This document shows, in pieces, positions 25,015-31,974 of a stretch of DNA of 53,271 nt (its first letter is position 1; each line of letters opens with the position of its first letter). The DNA lies in IMG/VR virus record IMGVR_UViG_3300036766_001847, positions 1 to 53,271 of that record. One strand, given 5' to 3'. Source of the DNA: a virus. The notes under the pieces are model-generated. The model worked only from the letters and a program-made list of their open reading frames with translations, made no database searches and had not been told where the DNA came from. Both the position numbers and the translations under genes were made by a program.

Positions 25015-26529
25015 ATGCTCGCGACAACTCGCACCACGAAGGGGCTCGGCAACGCGGTGGTCTACGCGCGCTTCCGTGATGTCCTCTGCGGCTACTGGGA
25101 CCAACTCGCCGGGACCTTCGTCCCCGTCGAGAACAGCAACTGCGCGTTCGCCATGGTCGAGTCTGGCGACACGGACCCGGGGACATCTCGTTACCAGTCG
25201 AACATCGTTACGCCGACGGGTTCCTGCCTCGTCGAGTACGTCCGCTCCACGGACTCAGTGGTGCTCGGCGACGAGCGTGTTCCGGTGCTGACGGACGTCT
25301 ATGCGGTCGTCCAGGCGACGGCGTCCAACCTGGTGGCCGCCCGCGACGATCTGCACACTGCGCTCGCGGCGATCGTGCTCTGTGAAGGGGCGCTGAACTT
25401 CGACGTCGGCTACGACGCTGGCGTTGCACTCTCGCGCCTGAGCCCAGCGAGCCTGAACAGCAACCTCTACTGGAAGAACGCCCGAGGCGAGACCGTTCTC
25501 GGAAGCGTCGCCGTCGATGGCGCGTTCGTCGGGTGCGCGCTCTATATCGCGAGCGGCACGGGGGCCGGGCAGTTGCGGACGGTCCTCGGCTACGCCTCCA
25601 CGGACGAGGTCTTCTTTCACGCTCCGTGGGACGTGATGCCGGACGAGAATTCCGAGGTGCAGTTGCTGACGGGGAACTCGCCGTTGCGCGCCAGCCGCAT
25701 CGAGTCGGGGCTCGTCGTGGCGGTCAACGCCAACGCTCCTTGGAAGGACGTCACGCTCGACAAGGACGGCTCGTTCGCGAACAAGCTCCTGAGGCTCACC
25801 GGCGGCGCCGCGGCCGGGCAGATGCGGCTCATCCTCGGCTGGAACAACGACACGAGGGTCGCGCACATCTCGGGGAGCGGGCTCGACGTCCAGCCCGAGA
25901 CGAGCACGACCTATGAAGTCCTGGACATCGACACGCCTGCCGTGGCGATTCCGCCGGCGCTCGGATCCGGGCCCGAGCTGCTCACGGTCACCGTGCTCGG
26001 ACCTGGCGCCGCACCGGTCGCAGCGGTCAAGGTGAGCGCCTACGCGGCCGTCGGAGGGGCGTTGCTGGGCCAGGGCATCACCGACGGGAACGGCGTGGCC
26101 GTCCTCGCGCCTGGCGCCGGCGAGCTGCAGGTGGCGGCCAGCGCACCCGGGCTCATGTTCTCGGTCGCACCGGTGACTGTGACCCCAGGCGTCAACGGAG
26201 CGGCGACCCTGATCGGCTCGGCGGCCAGCCTCCCCGCGGCGACGGACCCTGCCCTCTGCACGCTCTACATGGACCTGCGCGCCTTCGGCTCCGCCGCCGC
26301 CGGAGTGGTGGGCACGCTCGAGCTGGCCAAGATTCCGCAGGTGTTCTCCGCGACGTACCAGTCGGGAGAGGTGCACTCCGCCACGTCGGACGGAACCGGC
26401 CGGCTGACCTGGGCGGACGTCCCGCGCGGCGCGCGCGTCATCGTCCGGGTGCCCGCCTATCTCATCCAAAAGCAGGGGCTGGTGCCCGCCACCGAGACCG
26501 CCGAGGTGAGCGCCCTGGCCTCAATCTGA
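25015..26529 (+). CDS. Large appendage/tail-fibre-like protein
   Basis: 504 residues; AGAGGAGGTAG provides a strong ribosome site nine bases before ATG 25015. There is no signal peptide. The N-terminal half holds repeated beta-turn units (LYIASGTGAGQLRTVLGY and LRLTGGAAAGQMRLILGW are internal repeats of the same motif). About 320-400 is an Ig/carboxypeptidase-regulatory-like domain (VAAVKVSAYAAVGGALLGQG, TDGNGVAVL). The repeat 'GxGAGQxRxILGY' is typical of phage tail fibre stretches. Virion appendage is the likely role. Confidence 0.6.
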   Translation: MLATTRTTKGLGNAVVYARFRDVLCGYWDQLAGTFVPVENSNCAFAMVESGDTDPGTSRYQSNIVTPTGSCLVEYVRSTDSVVLGDERVPVLTDVYAVVQATASNLVAARDDLHTALAAIVLCEGALNFDVGYDAGVALSRLSPASLNSNLYWKNARGETVLGSVAVDGAFVGCALYIASGTGAGQLRTVLGYASTDEVFFHAPWDVMPDENSEVQLLTGNSPLRASRIESGLVVAVNANAPWKDVTLDKDGSFANKLLRLTGGAAAGQMRLILGWNNDTRVAHISGSGLDVQPETSTTYEVLDIDTPAVAIPPALGSGPELLTVTVLGPGAAPVAAVKVSAYAAVGGALLGQGITDGNGVAVLAPGAGELQVAASAPGLMFSVAPVTVTPGVNGAATLIGSAASLPAATDPALCTLYMDLRAFGSAAAGVVGTLELAKIPQVFSATYQSGEVHSATSDGTGRLTWADVPRGARVIVRVPAYLIQKQGLVPATETAEVSALASI

Positions 26530-26540
26530 CCGGCTGACCT

Positions 26541-26561
26541 GTCCACGTCCGGGGCGACTAT
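26541..26561 (+). promoter_or_regulatory. Late-block motif copy F (GTCCAC-N9-GACTAT)
   Basis: The most divergent right half (GACTAT) with an intact left half. It starts 12 bases after the appendage stop and ends seven bases before GTG 26569. It stands at the head of the lysis region. Confidence 0.65.
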
Positions 26562-26568
26562 CGCTCCA

Positions 26569-26690
26569 GTGATTGCCCAGCTCGTCAACGCGGCGTGGCA
26601 GGTCAAGCTCGCGCTGGGCCTCGGCGCCGCCCTGGGACGCCAGACCGCATCGAGTACGCGAACGGCAAGCCCCCGGGGAGCAGGCCGTGA
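26569..26690 (+). pseudogene. Small gene apparently split by a one-base frame change
   Basis: From GTG 26569 the frame reads VIAQLVNAAWQVKLALGLGAALG and then degenerates. One base back, the -1 frame reads TPDRIEYANGKPPGSRP and stops at TGA 26688-26690, overlapping the next GTG in the usual GTGA fashion. The two halves together make a sensible protein of about 40 residues. A lost G in the GGG at about 26635 would explain it. Real mutation, frameshifting or sequencing error are all possible. Confidence 0.4.
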
Positions 26691-26848
26691 CCGAAGACCG
26701 CCGCCTGCGCTGCTACCTCTGCGGTCGCCGTGGCGCCGTCGTCACTGGCGAGGGCAGAGAGCAGCGCATCGTCTGTCCGATTTCAGAGCGCGAGGCCTGC
26801 CTCCACCTGGTGGCGGAGCGGGCACGAAAGGAGCGCGGTCATGACTGA
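26687..26848 (+). CDS. Short zinc-ribbon protein
   Basis: 53 residues from GTG 26687. The sequence has one CYLC, a GRRGAVVTGEG turn and a later CPI...AC pair, consistent with a mini zinc ribbon. It overlaps the next gene by eight bases and the previous stop by GTGA. It lies in the run of tiny genes ahead of the lysin. No function is known. Confidence 0.5.
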   Translation: MTEDRRLRCYLCGRRGAVVTGEGREQRIVCPISEREACLHLVAERARKERGHD

Positions 26849-27113
26849 CGCCTTCGACCCCGAGCGCTGCCCCGGCTGCCCAGCTTCGCGCGAGAACGCC
26901 CGCCGTGGCCGTCAGATGGAGGAACGCCAGGAGCGGCAAGACGGCTTCCTTCTCGAGGTGCGCCATGCACTGGCGGAGGTGCAAAAGGCGCAGGTAGAGG
27001 GGCGGAGGGAGTCGCGCGACGCGCTCGAGCGCCTTGAGGGCATCATGCGCGAGGTGCTCGGCGCGGTGCGGCCGGCGGTCGAGGCGACTAAGGTTCAGCA
27101 GGTGCCCGCGTGA
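26841..27113 (+). CDS. Small coiled-coil protein
   Basis: 90 residues from ATG 26841. An N-terminal CPGC pair is followed by a long charged helix (QMEERQERQDGFLLEVRHAL, KAQVEGRRESRDALERLEG) predicted to form a coiled coil. The GTGA overlap with the following membrane protein, which also ends in a coiled coil, suggests the two interact. No family is recognised. Confidence 0.55.
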   Translation: MTDAFDPERCPGCPASRENARRGRQMEERQERQDGFLLEVRHALAEVQKAQVEGRRESRDALERLEGIMREVLGAVRPAVEATKVQQVPA

Positions 27114-27556
27114 GCGACGCTGAGCACGACGGCGCCCCCTACCGGCCGATCCCGCCGGCCAAGGAGCCGATCACCAACCCCGGCGTAGCAATCGCGACGC
27201 TGAAGGCCCAAGCGAAATCGGCCGAGCAGGCGCTGAAGAAGACCGTGCGCGGAAATCGGATCAACCTCGGGCTGGTGCTCGCGGTGCTGACCGTCACGGG
27301 CGGGGCCTTCATCTGGATTCTCGGGGAGGCTCGGGCGCGGGCCGAGACGGTGATGGTGCCGGTCGTCAAAGACGTCGCGGACCTCAAAGCCTGGGCCAAA
27401 ACGCACGAGGCGGCGCAGGCTGAGACGCAGAAGCAGAACGTGCACGAGCTCGAGCGCGCGAACGACAAGATCGACGCGCTGCTGATTCACTTCGGCGTGC
27501 CCCAGCCACCGCCCAGAGAGGTGGTCGACTCGGGCCGCCAGGACGGTGGGCCGTGA
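27110..27556 (+). CDS. Single-pass membrane protein with coiled coil (lysis accessory candidate)
   Basis: 148 residues from GTG 27110. A membrane helix lies at about 53-71 (LGLVLAVLTVTGGAFIWIL), followed by a periplasmic-side coiled coil (DLKAWAKTHEAAQAETQKQNV) and a Pro-rich end. The layout resembles inner-membrane spanin or Rz-like proteins, although those usually have the helix at the very N-terminus. It lies two small genes upstream of the lysin. Another possibility is a tail-tip or DNA-entry partner. Confidence 0.5.
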   Translation: MSDAEHDGAPYRPIPPAKEPITNPGVAIATLKAQAKSAEQALKKTVRGNRINLGLVLAVLTVTGGAFIWILGEARARAETVMVPVVKDVADLKAWAKTHEAAQAETQKQNVHELERANDKIDALLIHFGVPQPPPREVVDSGRQDGGP

Positions 27557-27702
27557 CCGACCCCGCCCCAAGGCCCGCGTTGACGCGCGAGAAGCTCGCC
27601 GAACTGCTCCACGAAGGCGTGGCGCTGGCGCTCATTCTGCGCAAGCGGATTGAGCCGATGAAGAGGCTGACCGCCGAGGACTTCGCGAGGGTCTGCCGGT
27701 GA
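27553..27702 (+). CDS. Tiny helical protein
   Basis: 49 residues from GTG 27553 to TGA 27702, with GTGA overlaps at both ends. The sequence is amphipathic (TREKLAELLHEGVALALILRK) with a closing LTAEDFARVCR. The double overlap and lack of alternative frames argue it is translated. Function is unknown. Confidence 0.5.
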   Translation: MTDPAPRPALTREKLAELLHEGVALALILRKRIEPMKRLTAEDFARVCR

Positions 27703-28238
27703 GCGGCCCCATCATCCCGGCCGAGGCATGGAAGCCGGCGACGCCCACCCTTACCTGCACCGAGGCGTGCCGCTCGTGGGCCCACTACATCGGCGCGGCG
27801 ATGCAGTTCCGCGTCATGTCCGAGCCCCGCTACCAGCCGAACCAGCCCGCCATCGGCCAGACGCATTGCAACAGCTACGCTTGGGACGTCACCTCGGCGA
27901 TGGGCTGCGAGGTGCCGCATTGGGTCGACGACTCAGGGGCCCCGTGTGCGGTAGGCCAGGGCCGCGAGCTCTCGGCTAACGCCATGCTCGACTGGCTCCG
28001 CACGTCGGGAGCCGAGCGGGGCTGGCGCGAGGTGTCCGACGTCGAGGCCGAGTTGCAGGCGGCTCAGGGGCACCCGACGCTGGCGCTGCTTCATGAGGTT
28101 CCGCACGGCCATGTCGCCGTAGTCCTGCCCGCCCGCGTAGGGCTCCGGATTGCCCAGGCCGGCGCCAGGTGCCTCTGGGATGAGCCGATCGCCTCTGGAT
28201 TCGGAAGCAAGAAGCCAACGTTTTTCTCTCACGCATAG
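27699..28238 (+). CDS. Putative cysteine/histidine peptidoglycan hydrolase (endolysin)
   Basis: 179 residues from GTG 27699. GQTHCNSYAWDVTSAMG (Cys57) followed by HGHVAVVLP (His138) is the Cys...His arrangement of CHAP/NlpC-like amidases: Cys at a helix start after a loop, His in a 'GHVAxV' strand. There is no signal peptide, so release would need a holin. No cell-wall binding domain is obvious. The context (holin candidate and spanin-like genes downstream) supports a lysin. The family call is by motif only. Confidence 0.62.
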   Translation: MSGPIIPAEAWKPATPTLTCTEACRSWAHYIGAAMQFRVMSEPRYQPNQPAIGQTHCNSYAWDVTSAMGCEVPHWVDDSGAPCAVGQGRELSANAMLDWLRTSGAERGWREVSDVEAELQAAQGHPTLALLHEVPHGHVAVVLPARVGLRIAQAGARCLWDEPIASGFGSKKPTFFSHA

Positions 28239-28249
28239 GAGCCGCACCC

Positions 28250-28516
28250 ATGCACTACCGCAACGGCAGAGAAGCGAAGAACGGTGACCTCGTGGTCCTC
28301 ATCTAGCCGACCTACGGGCATCCGGTCGTCGGCATCCTCTACGACGCCGTGGCCGGCAACGACTACTGCAACGGGAAGATCGCGCCGGTCGCCCCGAACG
28401 ACCCGTGCCCGAACCTGAAGGAGTGCCTGCACCTCGACGACGCGCTCGCCGTGCTCAATGGCGACGTGCCGTCGGTCGTGATGCCCGACGCGCCACCGGC
28501 CGCCGCCGCGAAGTAG
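28250..28516 (+). pseudogene. Small phage protein gene interrupted by in-frame TAG
   Basis: From ATG 28250 (GGAGCCGCACCC upstream) the frame encodes 18 residues (MHYRNGREAKNGDLVVLI), then TAG at 28304-28306, then an uninterrupted 69 residues (TYGHPVVGILYDAVAGNDYC, KIAPVAPNDPCPNLKECLHLDD in parts) to TAG 28514-28516. Both halves belong to one small phage protein type that I recognise from lysis regions (NGREAKxGDxVV...GxLxDxxAGxxxCNGKxAP). TAG is a normal stop elsewhere in the window, so this is a mutation, a suppressed codon or a sequence error. Confidence 0.7.
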
Positions 28517-28543
28517 CCACCCTCAACCCAAGGAGCCGCAACC

Positions 28544-28762
28544 ATGACGCCAGAAACCCCGGGCCGAGAGCCCACCGAGCCGATCATGCAGTTCTTCAGC
28601 TACGCGCACCTTCCCGCGCACCTGCAGCCGGTATCGGCCCCCTTCGGCCTGCTCGCCAACGAACTCGTCGAGAAGCTGCCGCGGAATCCGGAGCGCTCGA
28701 CCGCCCTGCGCAAGCTGCTCGAGGCCAAGGACGCCGCGGTTCGGGCGCTGCTGTTCAAGTAG
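28544..28762 (+). CDS. Conserved small phage protein of the lysis region
   Basis: 72 residues, with AAGGAGCC ahead of ATG 28544. The MQFFSYAHLPAHLQPVSAPFG start and the ERSTALRKLLEAKDAAVRAL end are a pattern I recognise as a widespread small phage protein found near lysis genes. No function is established. An internal ATG at 28586 (MQFF) matches the usual family start, so the first 14 residues may not be translated. Confidence 0.7.
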   Translation: MTPETPGREPTEPIMQFFSYAHLPAHLQPVSAPFGLLANELVEKLPRNPERSTALRKLLEAKDAAVRALLFK

Positions 28763-28792
28763 TCCACCCAAGCCCGACTCCCAAGGAGACCC

Positions 28793-29437
28793 ATGCTTCT
28801 GACCCTGCTCTGCCTCATGCTGTTCGCCCCGATCGCCTTCCGCATCCTCGCCAGCGGCCGTCCGCGGCTGCTCGTGTCGTCGATCGCGATGGCGCTGCTC
28901 TTCCTCTTCGCCCCCGCGGTCACGCTCGCCCAGGACGTCGCCGCGACGGCGCCGGCGGGCCTCGGGGCCATCTGGGTCTCGGCACTGGCTTGGCTCCTGA
29001 CGCCGGCGGGGCTCTCCACCGCGATCGCCGTCCTCGGGGGCGGAGCCACCCTCATCTTCGGGGGCAAGGCGATCGTCTGGGAGCTGCGGTTCGCGAAGTT
29101 CGTCAAGAACGCGTTCAACGTCGTCGAGGACCTCAACACCGACCCGGCCCTGGTGGGCAAGCTCGACAAGGAGGCGGCCGGCCTGAAGGCGCTGAACGAC
29201 CTGATGGTGGCGAAGGGCTGGCGCCCGCCTACCGCCGACGAGCAGGCCCAGGCCAAGCTCGCCTTCAGGGTGATGAACGGCGAAGCCGAGGCGGCCACCG
29301 CCGTCCAGGCCAACGCCCTGATCGCCGCGGCCCAGGCCTCGGGCCAGAAGGCCGCCGACAAGGTGGTGACCCCCGGGGACGCCCTGAAGGCCCTCACCGA
29401 CCTGGTCGCCCAGAAGACTCCGGCGCAGGCGCCGTGA
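28793..29437 (+). CDS. Multi-pass membrane protein, holin candidate
   Basis: 214 residues; AAGGAGACCC precedes ATG 28793. Hydrophobic segments lie at about 1-18 (a signal or helix), 28-46, 56-72 and 77-92 (GLSTAIAVLGGGATLIFGG). The cytoplasmic-type C-terminal half is a soluble helical region (VEDLNTDPALVGKLDKEA, ADEQAQAKLAFRVM). The membrane N-terminus plus helical tail resembles some long phage holins. The position one gene after the lysin block supports this, but it is not diagnostic. Confidence 0.5.
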   Translation: MLLTLLCLMLFAPIAFRILASGRPRLLVSSIAMALLFLFAPAVTLAQDVAATAPAGLGAIWVSALAWLLTPAGLSTAIAVLGGGATLIFGGKAIVWELRFAKFVKNAFNVVEDLNTDPALVGKLDKEAAGLKALNDLMVAKGWRPPTADEQAQAKLAFRVMNGEAEAATAVQANALIAAAQASGQKAADKVVTPGDALKALTDLVAQKTPAQAP

Positions 29438-29796
29438 GGCTGCTCGCCCTGGCGCTGGCGCTCAGCTGCTCGAGCGCGCTCGCCGAGGTCCCCGACGGGG
29501 GGGCGGATATCCCTCCCCCGCCGCCCGTCCTGCTCGTCTCCGGTCGGGTGGTCGCGGTCGATGGCGGGGTGATCGACGTGGAGCCAATGAGCGCCTACCT
29601 CCCGCCGGCGACGCTGATGGCCGAGGGGAAGGCGGTGGCCGACCTGCAGGCCCGAAACGATTCGCTCACATCAGGACTGCGCGCCCTCCCGATGCCCGTA
29701 GTCGTTGGAGGGGTGAGCACCATCTCCACGGCGATCACCGTCGGCGTGGCGCTGCTCCTGCACTTCTTGCCACCGAAGGCGCCCCCAAAGCAGTAA
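29434..29796 (+). CDS. Small exported/membrane protein, spanin-like candidate
   Basis: 120 residues from GTG 29434, overlapping the holin-candidate stop. The N-terminus VRLLALALALSCSSALA is a signal peptide, and LALSC could act as a weak lipobox. A Pro-rich stretch (DIPPPPPV) follows, and a C-terminal hydrophobic helix at about 92-112 (TISTAITVGVALLLHFL). A protein anchored at both ends after a holin candidate suggests a unimolecular-spanin-like role in outer-membrane disruption. This is inference from topology. Confidence 0.45.
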   Translation: MRLLALALALSCSSALAEVPDGGADIPPPPPVLLVSGRVVAVDGGVIDVEPMSAYLPPATLMAEGKAVADLQARNDSLTSGLRALPMPVVVGGVSTISTAITVGVALLLHFLPPKAPPKQ

Positions 29797-29805
29797 GCTG
29801 CTTGC

Positions 29806-29902
29806 CACGCGGTGGGGGAGCCTGGACGTCCCCGCCGGGCTCTCCTGGGACGAAGTTGAGCCCAGGGCCTGGAGATCGCAGGTTCAAATCCTGCCCGCGC
29901 GA
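29806..29902 (+). tRNA. tRNA-like element with irregular anticodon arm
   Basis: The 3' part is a textbook T-arm: GCAGG, loop TTCAAAT, CCTGC (29878-29894), then acceptor strand CCGCGCG and A. Upstream, CACGCGG (29806-29812) pairs with the acceptor at six of seven positions, and a D-arm GGGG/CCCC with a TGGA-containing loop fits. The anticodon region is wrong: GGGCTC and GAGCCC pair around a 15-base loop, and no standard seven-base loop forms. CCA is not encoded. It could be a degenerate tRNA, a split remnant or a captured host tRNA 3' end. Confidence 0.42.
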
Positions 29903-29930
29903 TTGGGCCCAAACCAGCGCAGCACCCGTG

Positions 29931-29960
29931 CCCCCGGGGCGACCTCGGGGGTTTCGTTTT
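29931..29960 (+). terminator. Intrinsic terminator after the lysis region
   Basis: Stem CCCCCGGG (29931-29938) with CCTCGGGGG pairing partner ending at 29951 (eight pairs, one G-U), short loop GCGAC, followed by TTTCGTTTT. This is a good rho-independent terminator for rightward transcription coming from the late genes and tRNA-like element, just ahead of the converging leftward operon. Confidence 0.78.
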
Positions 29961-30037
29961 GCGGGCTGACGCACAACGGCCCCGGTTACCCGAGGCCGCC
30001 ACCGCTCTTAACGGTGTCTACGCTGTCTTGCCGGGCG

Positions 30038-30220
30038 TTACCCGGCGCGGTGCATGGCGCCCTCCGGCGCGGCGAAGCGCGGCCGCTCTGGTTCCTTGGC
30101 CACCACCCAACGCTCCTCGAGCACTTCGTGCCCGAGAGCGCGAAGTTTCCGGATCACCGCTTCGCGCAGGGGCGTGGTGCGGGTCGAGAAAAAGAGGAGT
30201 TTCTTTGGGCGATCGTCCAT
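30038..30220 (-). CDS. Small hypothetical protein, last gene of the leftward operon
   Basis: 60 residues from ATG 30220 with AGGA eight bases upstream. The sequence KKLLFFSTRTTPLREAVIRKLRALGHEVLEER (in parts) has a beta-alpha character. Its stop lies in a GCCGGG/CCCGGC hairpin at 30030-30046. Good ribosome site and sensible composition support coding. No family is recognised. Confidence 0.5.
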   Translation of the reverse strand: MDDRPKKLLFFSTRTTPLREAVIRKLRALGHEVLEERWVVAKEPERPRFAAPEGAMHRAG

Positions 30221-30263
30221 GTCCAGATCCTATCTCGCGGGCCGCGACGAACGGGCCGGGCGG

Positions 30264-30560
30264 CTACGACTCGTGTTCAGTGACGGTCGGCTTCGCGCCC
30301 TTCGACTCCATGAACGGAACGAGGACCCTGACGAAACAGTCCGGGCAGACGTCGAAGCCGATCTCCCTGATGCTGCCTCCGCCGTCCGGGTAACTCGTCC
30401 CGGCCTCGTGCCTGACCTCGACGACCGTCCCGTCGGTCTCGTAATAACCAGCGCCCCACTTGCTTCCGGGCACCTTCGCCTCTTTGCCGCAGAGATCGCA
30501 GATCTGAAGCGTTGTTTCCGTCCATTCGTGCGTCTTCGTGACCTTGTGCTCTTTTCGCAT
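30264..30560 (-). CDS. Small zinc-binding protein
   Basis: 98 residues. Two CxxC pairs (CDLCGKE at about 21-25 and CPDC at about 72-75) frame a beta-rich core (YYETDGTVVEVRHEAG). This looks like a treble-clef or zinc-ribbon protein of the kind common in phage early regions. ATG 30560 is preceded by GAGAGAGA. Leftward, with neighbours on both sides in the same direction. Function is unknown. Confidence 0.65.
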   Translation of the reverse strand: MRKEHKVTKTHEWTETTLQICDLCGKEAKVPGSKWGAGYYETDGTVVEVRHEAGTSYPDGGGSIREIGFDVCPDCFVRVLVPFMESKGAKPTVTEHES

Positions 30561-30586
30561 CGTCTCTCTCTGCCCGCGTTGACGGG

Positions 30587-31024
30587 CTACCGTCGCCCAG
30601 CAGGTCCCATGCCGGTGGCGATGGCGTCGTCGCTATGCTCGCCGCAGTAGTACCATCGCAGATCTCCCTGACCCGCCTTGAGCCATTCGGTCAGGAGTTC
30701 GGGCGACCCGGCAAAGGCGCTCGCGCTGCACCCCGGGTGGTCGCAATGGTAGACGGTTAGCGACCGGACGGACGTCGCCGCGGCGCGCGTTGCGGCGGCG
30801 ATGATCTTCGCTTCCCGCTCGGGCGTCACCACGGCAAGCGTCTCGTCGGCGCGGGCAGAAAGGAAAGCGACGATCTCTTCGCGCGCCGCCCGAACTGCAG
30901 AGGCCCCGACGGCGCGAAGTCTCCTCACCTCCGCCACCAGTTGTAGCGCGGGCTCGCACATCTCCTCCGAGCCGAGGAGGTGCTGTGCCCGCGCCTCGAT
31001 CTTGTCCAGTTCCTTGTCGGTCAT
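30587..31024 (-). CDS. Hypothetical protein with C-terminal Cys/His cluster
   Basis: 145 residues from ATG 31024, chosen because ATGA overlaps the stop of the gene upstream; the frame continues further but with poor coding character. The N-terminal half is helical (TDKELDKIEARAQHLLGSEE, AAREEIVAFLSARADETLA). The C-terminal part has YHCDHPGCSASAF and YYCGEHSDD, a zinc-binding arrangement. Similar sequences occur in actinophage and myxophage small proteins, but I cannot name a family. Confidence 0.65.
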   Translation of the reverse strand: MTDKELDKIEARAQHLLGSEEMCEPALQLVAEVRRLRAVGASAVRAAREEIVAFLSARADETLAVVTPEREAKIIAAATRAAATSVRSLTVYHCDHPGCSASAFAGSPELLTEWLKAGQGDLRWYYCGEHSDDAIATGMGPAGRR

Positions 31025-31254
31025 GACCGCGCCAGTACCTTCAACGCCTCGCGAGCCTTGCGCAACTTCTCGTCCGCACCACAGTCGCACGGCGGAACCC
31101 TCTCGCCATGGCGGGTGTAGGACCCCGGGTCGTACCTCGCGCACATACATCCCCGAGCCGCGCCGGTCGGTATGCGGTCGTGCCGGCTCGAGCCTTGCGC
31201 GGCAACTCGATTGACCGCCCATTTCGCCCAGCGCAGCGCTTCGGCTTTCGTCAC
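31021..31254 (-). CDS. Hypothetical protein
   Basis: 77 residues, ATG 31254. A basic helical N-terminus (KAEALRWAKWAVNRVAAQG), two Cys pairs (CMC, CDC) and a C-terminal helix EKLRKAREALKVLARS. It overlaps the next gene by ATGA. Unknown function; it may bind zinc through the CxC pairs. Confidence 0.55.
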   Translation of the reverse strand: MTKAEALRWAKWAVNRVAAQGSSRHDRIPTGAARGCMCARYDPGSYTRHGERVPPCDCGADEKLRKAREALKVLARS

Positions 31255-31355
31255 GCCCCTACCCTACCTCTCCCGGACCTCTTCGGAAGCGCCGCGTGCT
31301 ACCCACGCGCCGAGACCACCGCGATCGGATGCGAACGGCCCATTCGTCTTGGCGC

Positions 31356-31577
31356 TCAGGCTTCAACAGCTCGACCAGCGCCCGCTGCGTCGAGCCGGCC
31401 CCAGGAGCGCTCGGCGTAGCCCCGCGCCGGGTCCCGTCCCTTCCCGGCGCCCGCCGCGACCAGGCACCGCTCCGCAATCTCGTTGACGTTGTGGGTGATG
31501 TTCTCGTCCACCACGTCAGCGCCGGAGCGGTGGCACGTCGGGCACTCCGGCTCGCTCATCGACATCTCGAAGCTCAC
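31356..31577 (-). CDS. Small protein with CxxC motif
   Basis: 73 residues from GTG 31577, supported by GGAGG five bases ahead and a GTGA overlap with the previous stop. It opens VSFEMSMSEPECPTCHRSG with one zinc-type CPTCH, followed by NITHNVNEIAERCLVAAGAG and an Arg/Gly-rich end. The NITHNV region resembles a conserved small phage protein that I cannot name. About 100 bases without a clear gene follow before 31254. Confidence 0.5.
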   Translation of the reverse strand: MSFEMSMSEPECPTCHRSGADVVDENITHNVNEIAERCLVAAGAGKGRDPARGYAERSWGRLDAAGAGRAVEA

Positions 31578-31765
31578 CTTGGCCTCCGGGCCTTCGGAAG
31601 CGAGCTTGGCCCGCGCTCGATCCGGAGCTCGATACCGCGGCCGCAGAAGTGGCACACCCGCCCGTGGATCTCGAAGTCGGTGCGGCTTTGGATGCGCCGA
31701 AGGGCCACCACGTTCCCGCACCCACAGAAGACCACCTGCGGCGAAAGCCCGCTCTTCGTCCCCAT
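31574..31765 (-). CDS. Small zinc-finger protein
   Basis: 63 residues from ATG 31765, with GAAGGAAGG upstream. FCGCGNVVALRR and HGRVCHFCGRGIELR give a four-Cys zinc finger. The long upstream extension of the frame is a shadow of the HTH and HerA genes. Overlaps at both ends place it in the same transcript. Likely nucleic-acid or protein binding; no family call. Confidence 0.58.
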   Translation of the reverse strand: MGTKSGLSPQVVFCGCGNVVALRRIQSRTDFEIHGRVCHFCGRGIELRIERGPSSLPKARRPR

Positions 31766-31974
31766 CACCGCACCTTCCTTCCGTCGCCGACCCGCGCGCC
31801 GGCCGCGCGGAGCCACTCGCCCACCGCGGTATTGTGGACGCCGAGTCGCTGAGCGCTCGCCGAGCGGGTCAGCTCCGGGTCGGCCGCGAGCTCGACGGCC
31901 CGCTTCCTCTTCGCCTCGAGCTGCTCGAGCCGGAAGCTGCGCTGCGCCAGGATGTCTGGGTTGTCGCGGGCCAT
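31765..31974 (-). CDS. Helix-turn-helix protein next to HerA-like ATPase
   Basis: 69 residues, ATG 31974 overlapping the ATPase stop. The N-terminal half is a charged helix (FRLEQLEAKRKRAVELAADPE) and the C-terminal half reads like a small HTH (LTRSASAQRLGVHNTAVGEWLRAAG) with a basic tail. It could be a DNA-binding subunit working with the ATPase, or a small regulator. The coupling with the ATPase is the only functional clue. Confidence 0.6.
   Translation of the reverse strand: MARDNPDILAQRSFRLEQLEAKRKRAVELAADPELTRSASAQRLGVHNTAVGEWLRAAGARVGDGRKVR

Noticed and set aside
28250-29902. Amber suppressor tRNA (29806-29902) decoding the TAG at 28304
   Set aside because: No CTA anticodon can be placed in the tRNA-like element, and TAG is a normal stop in this genome.
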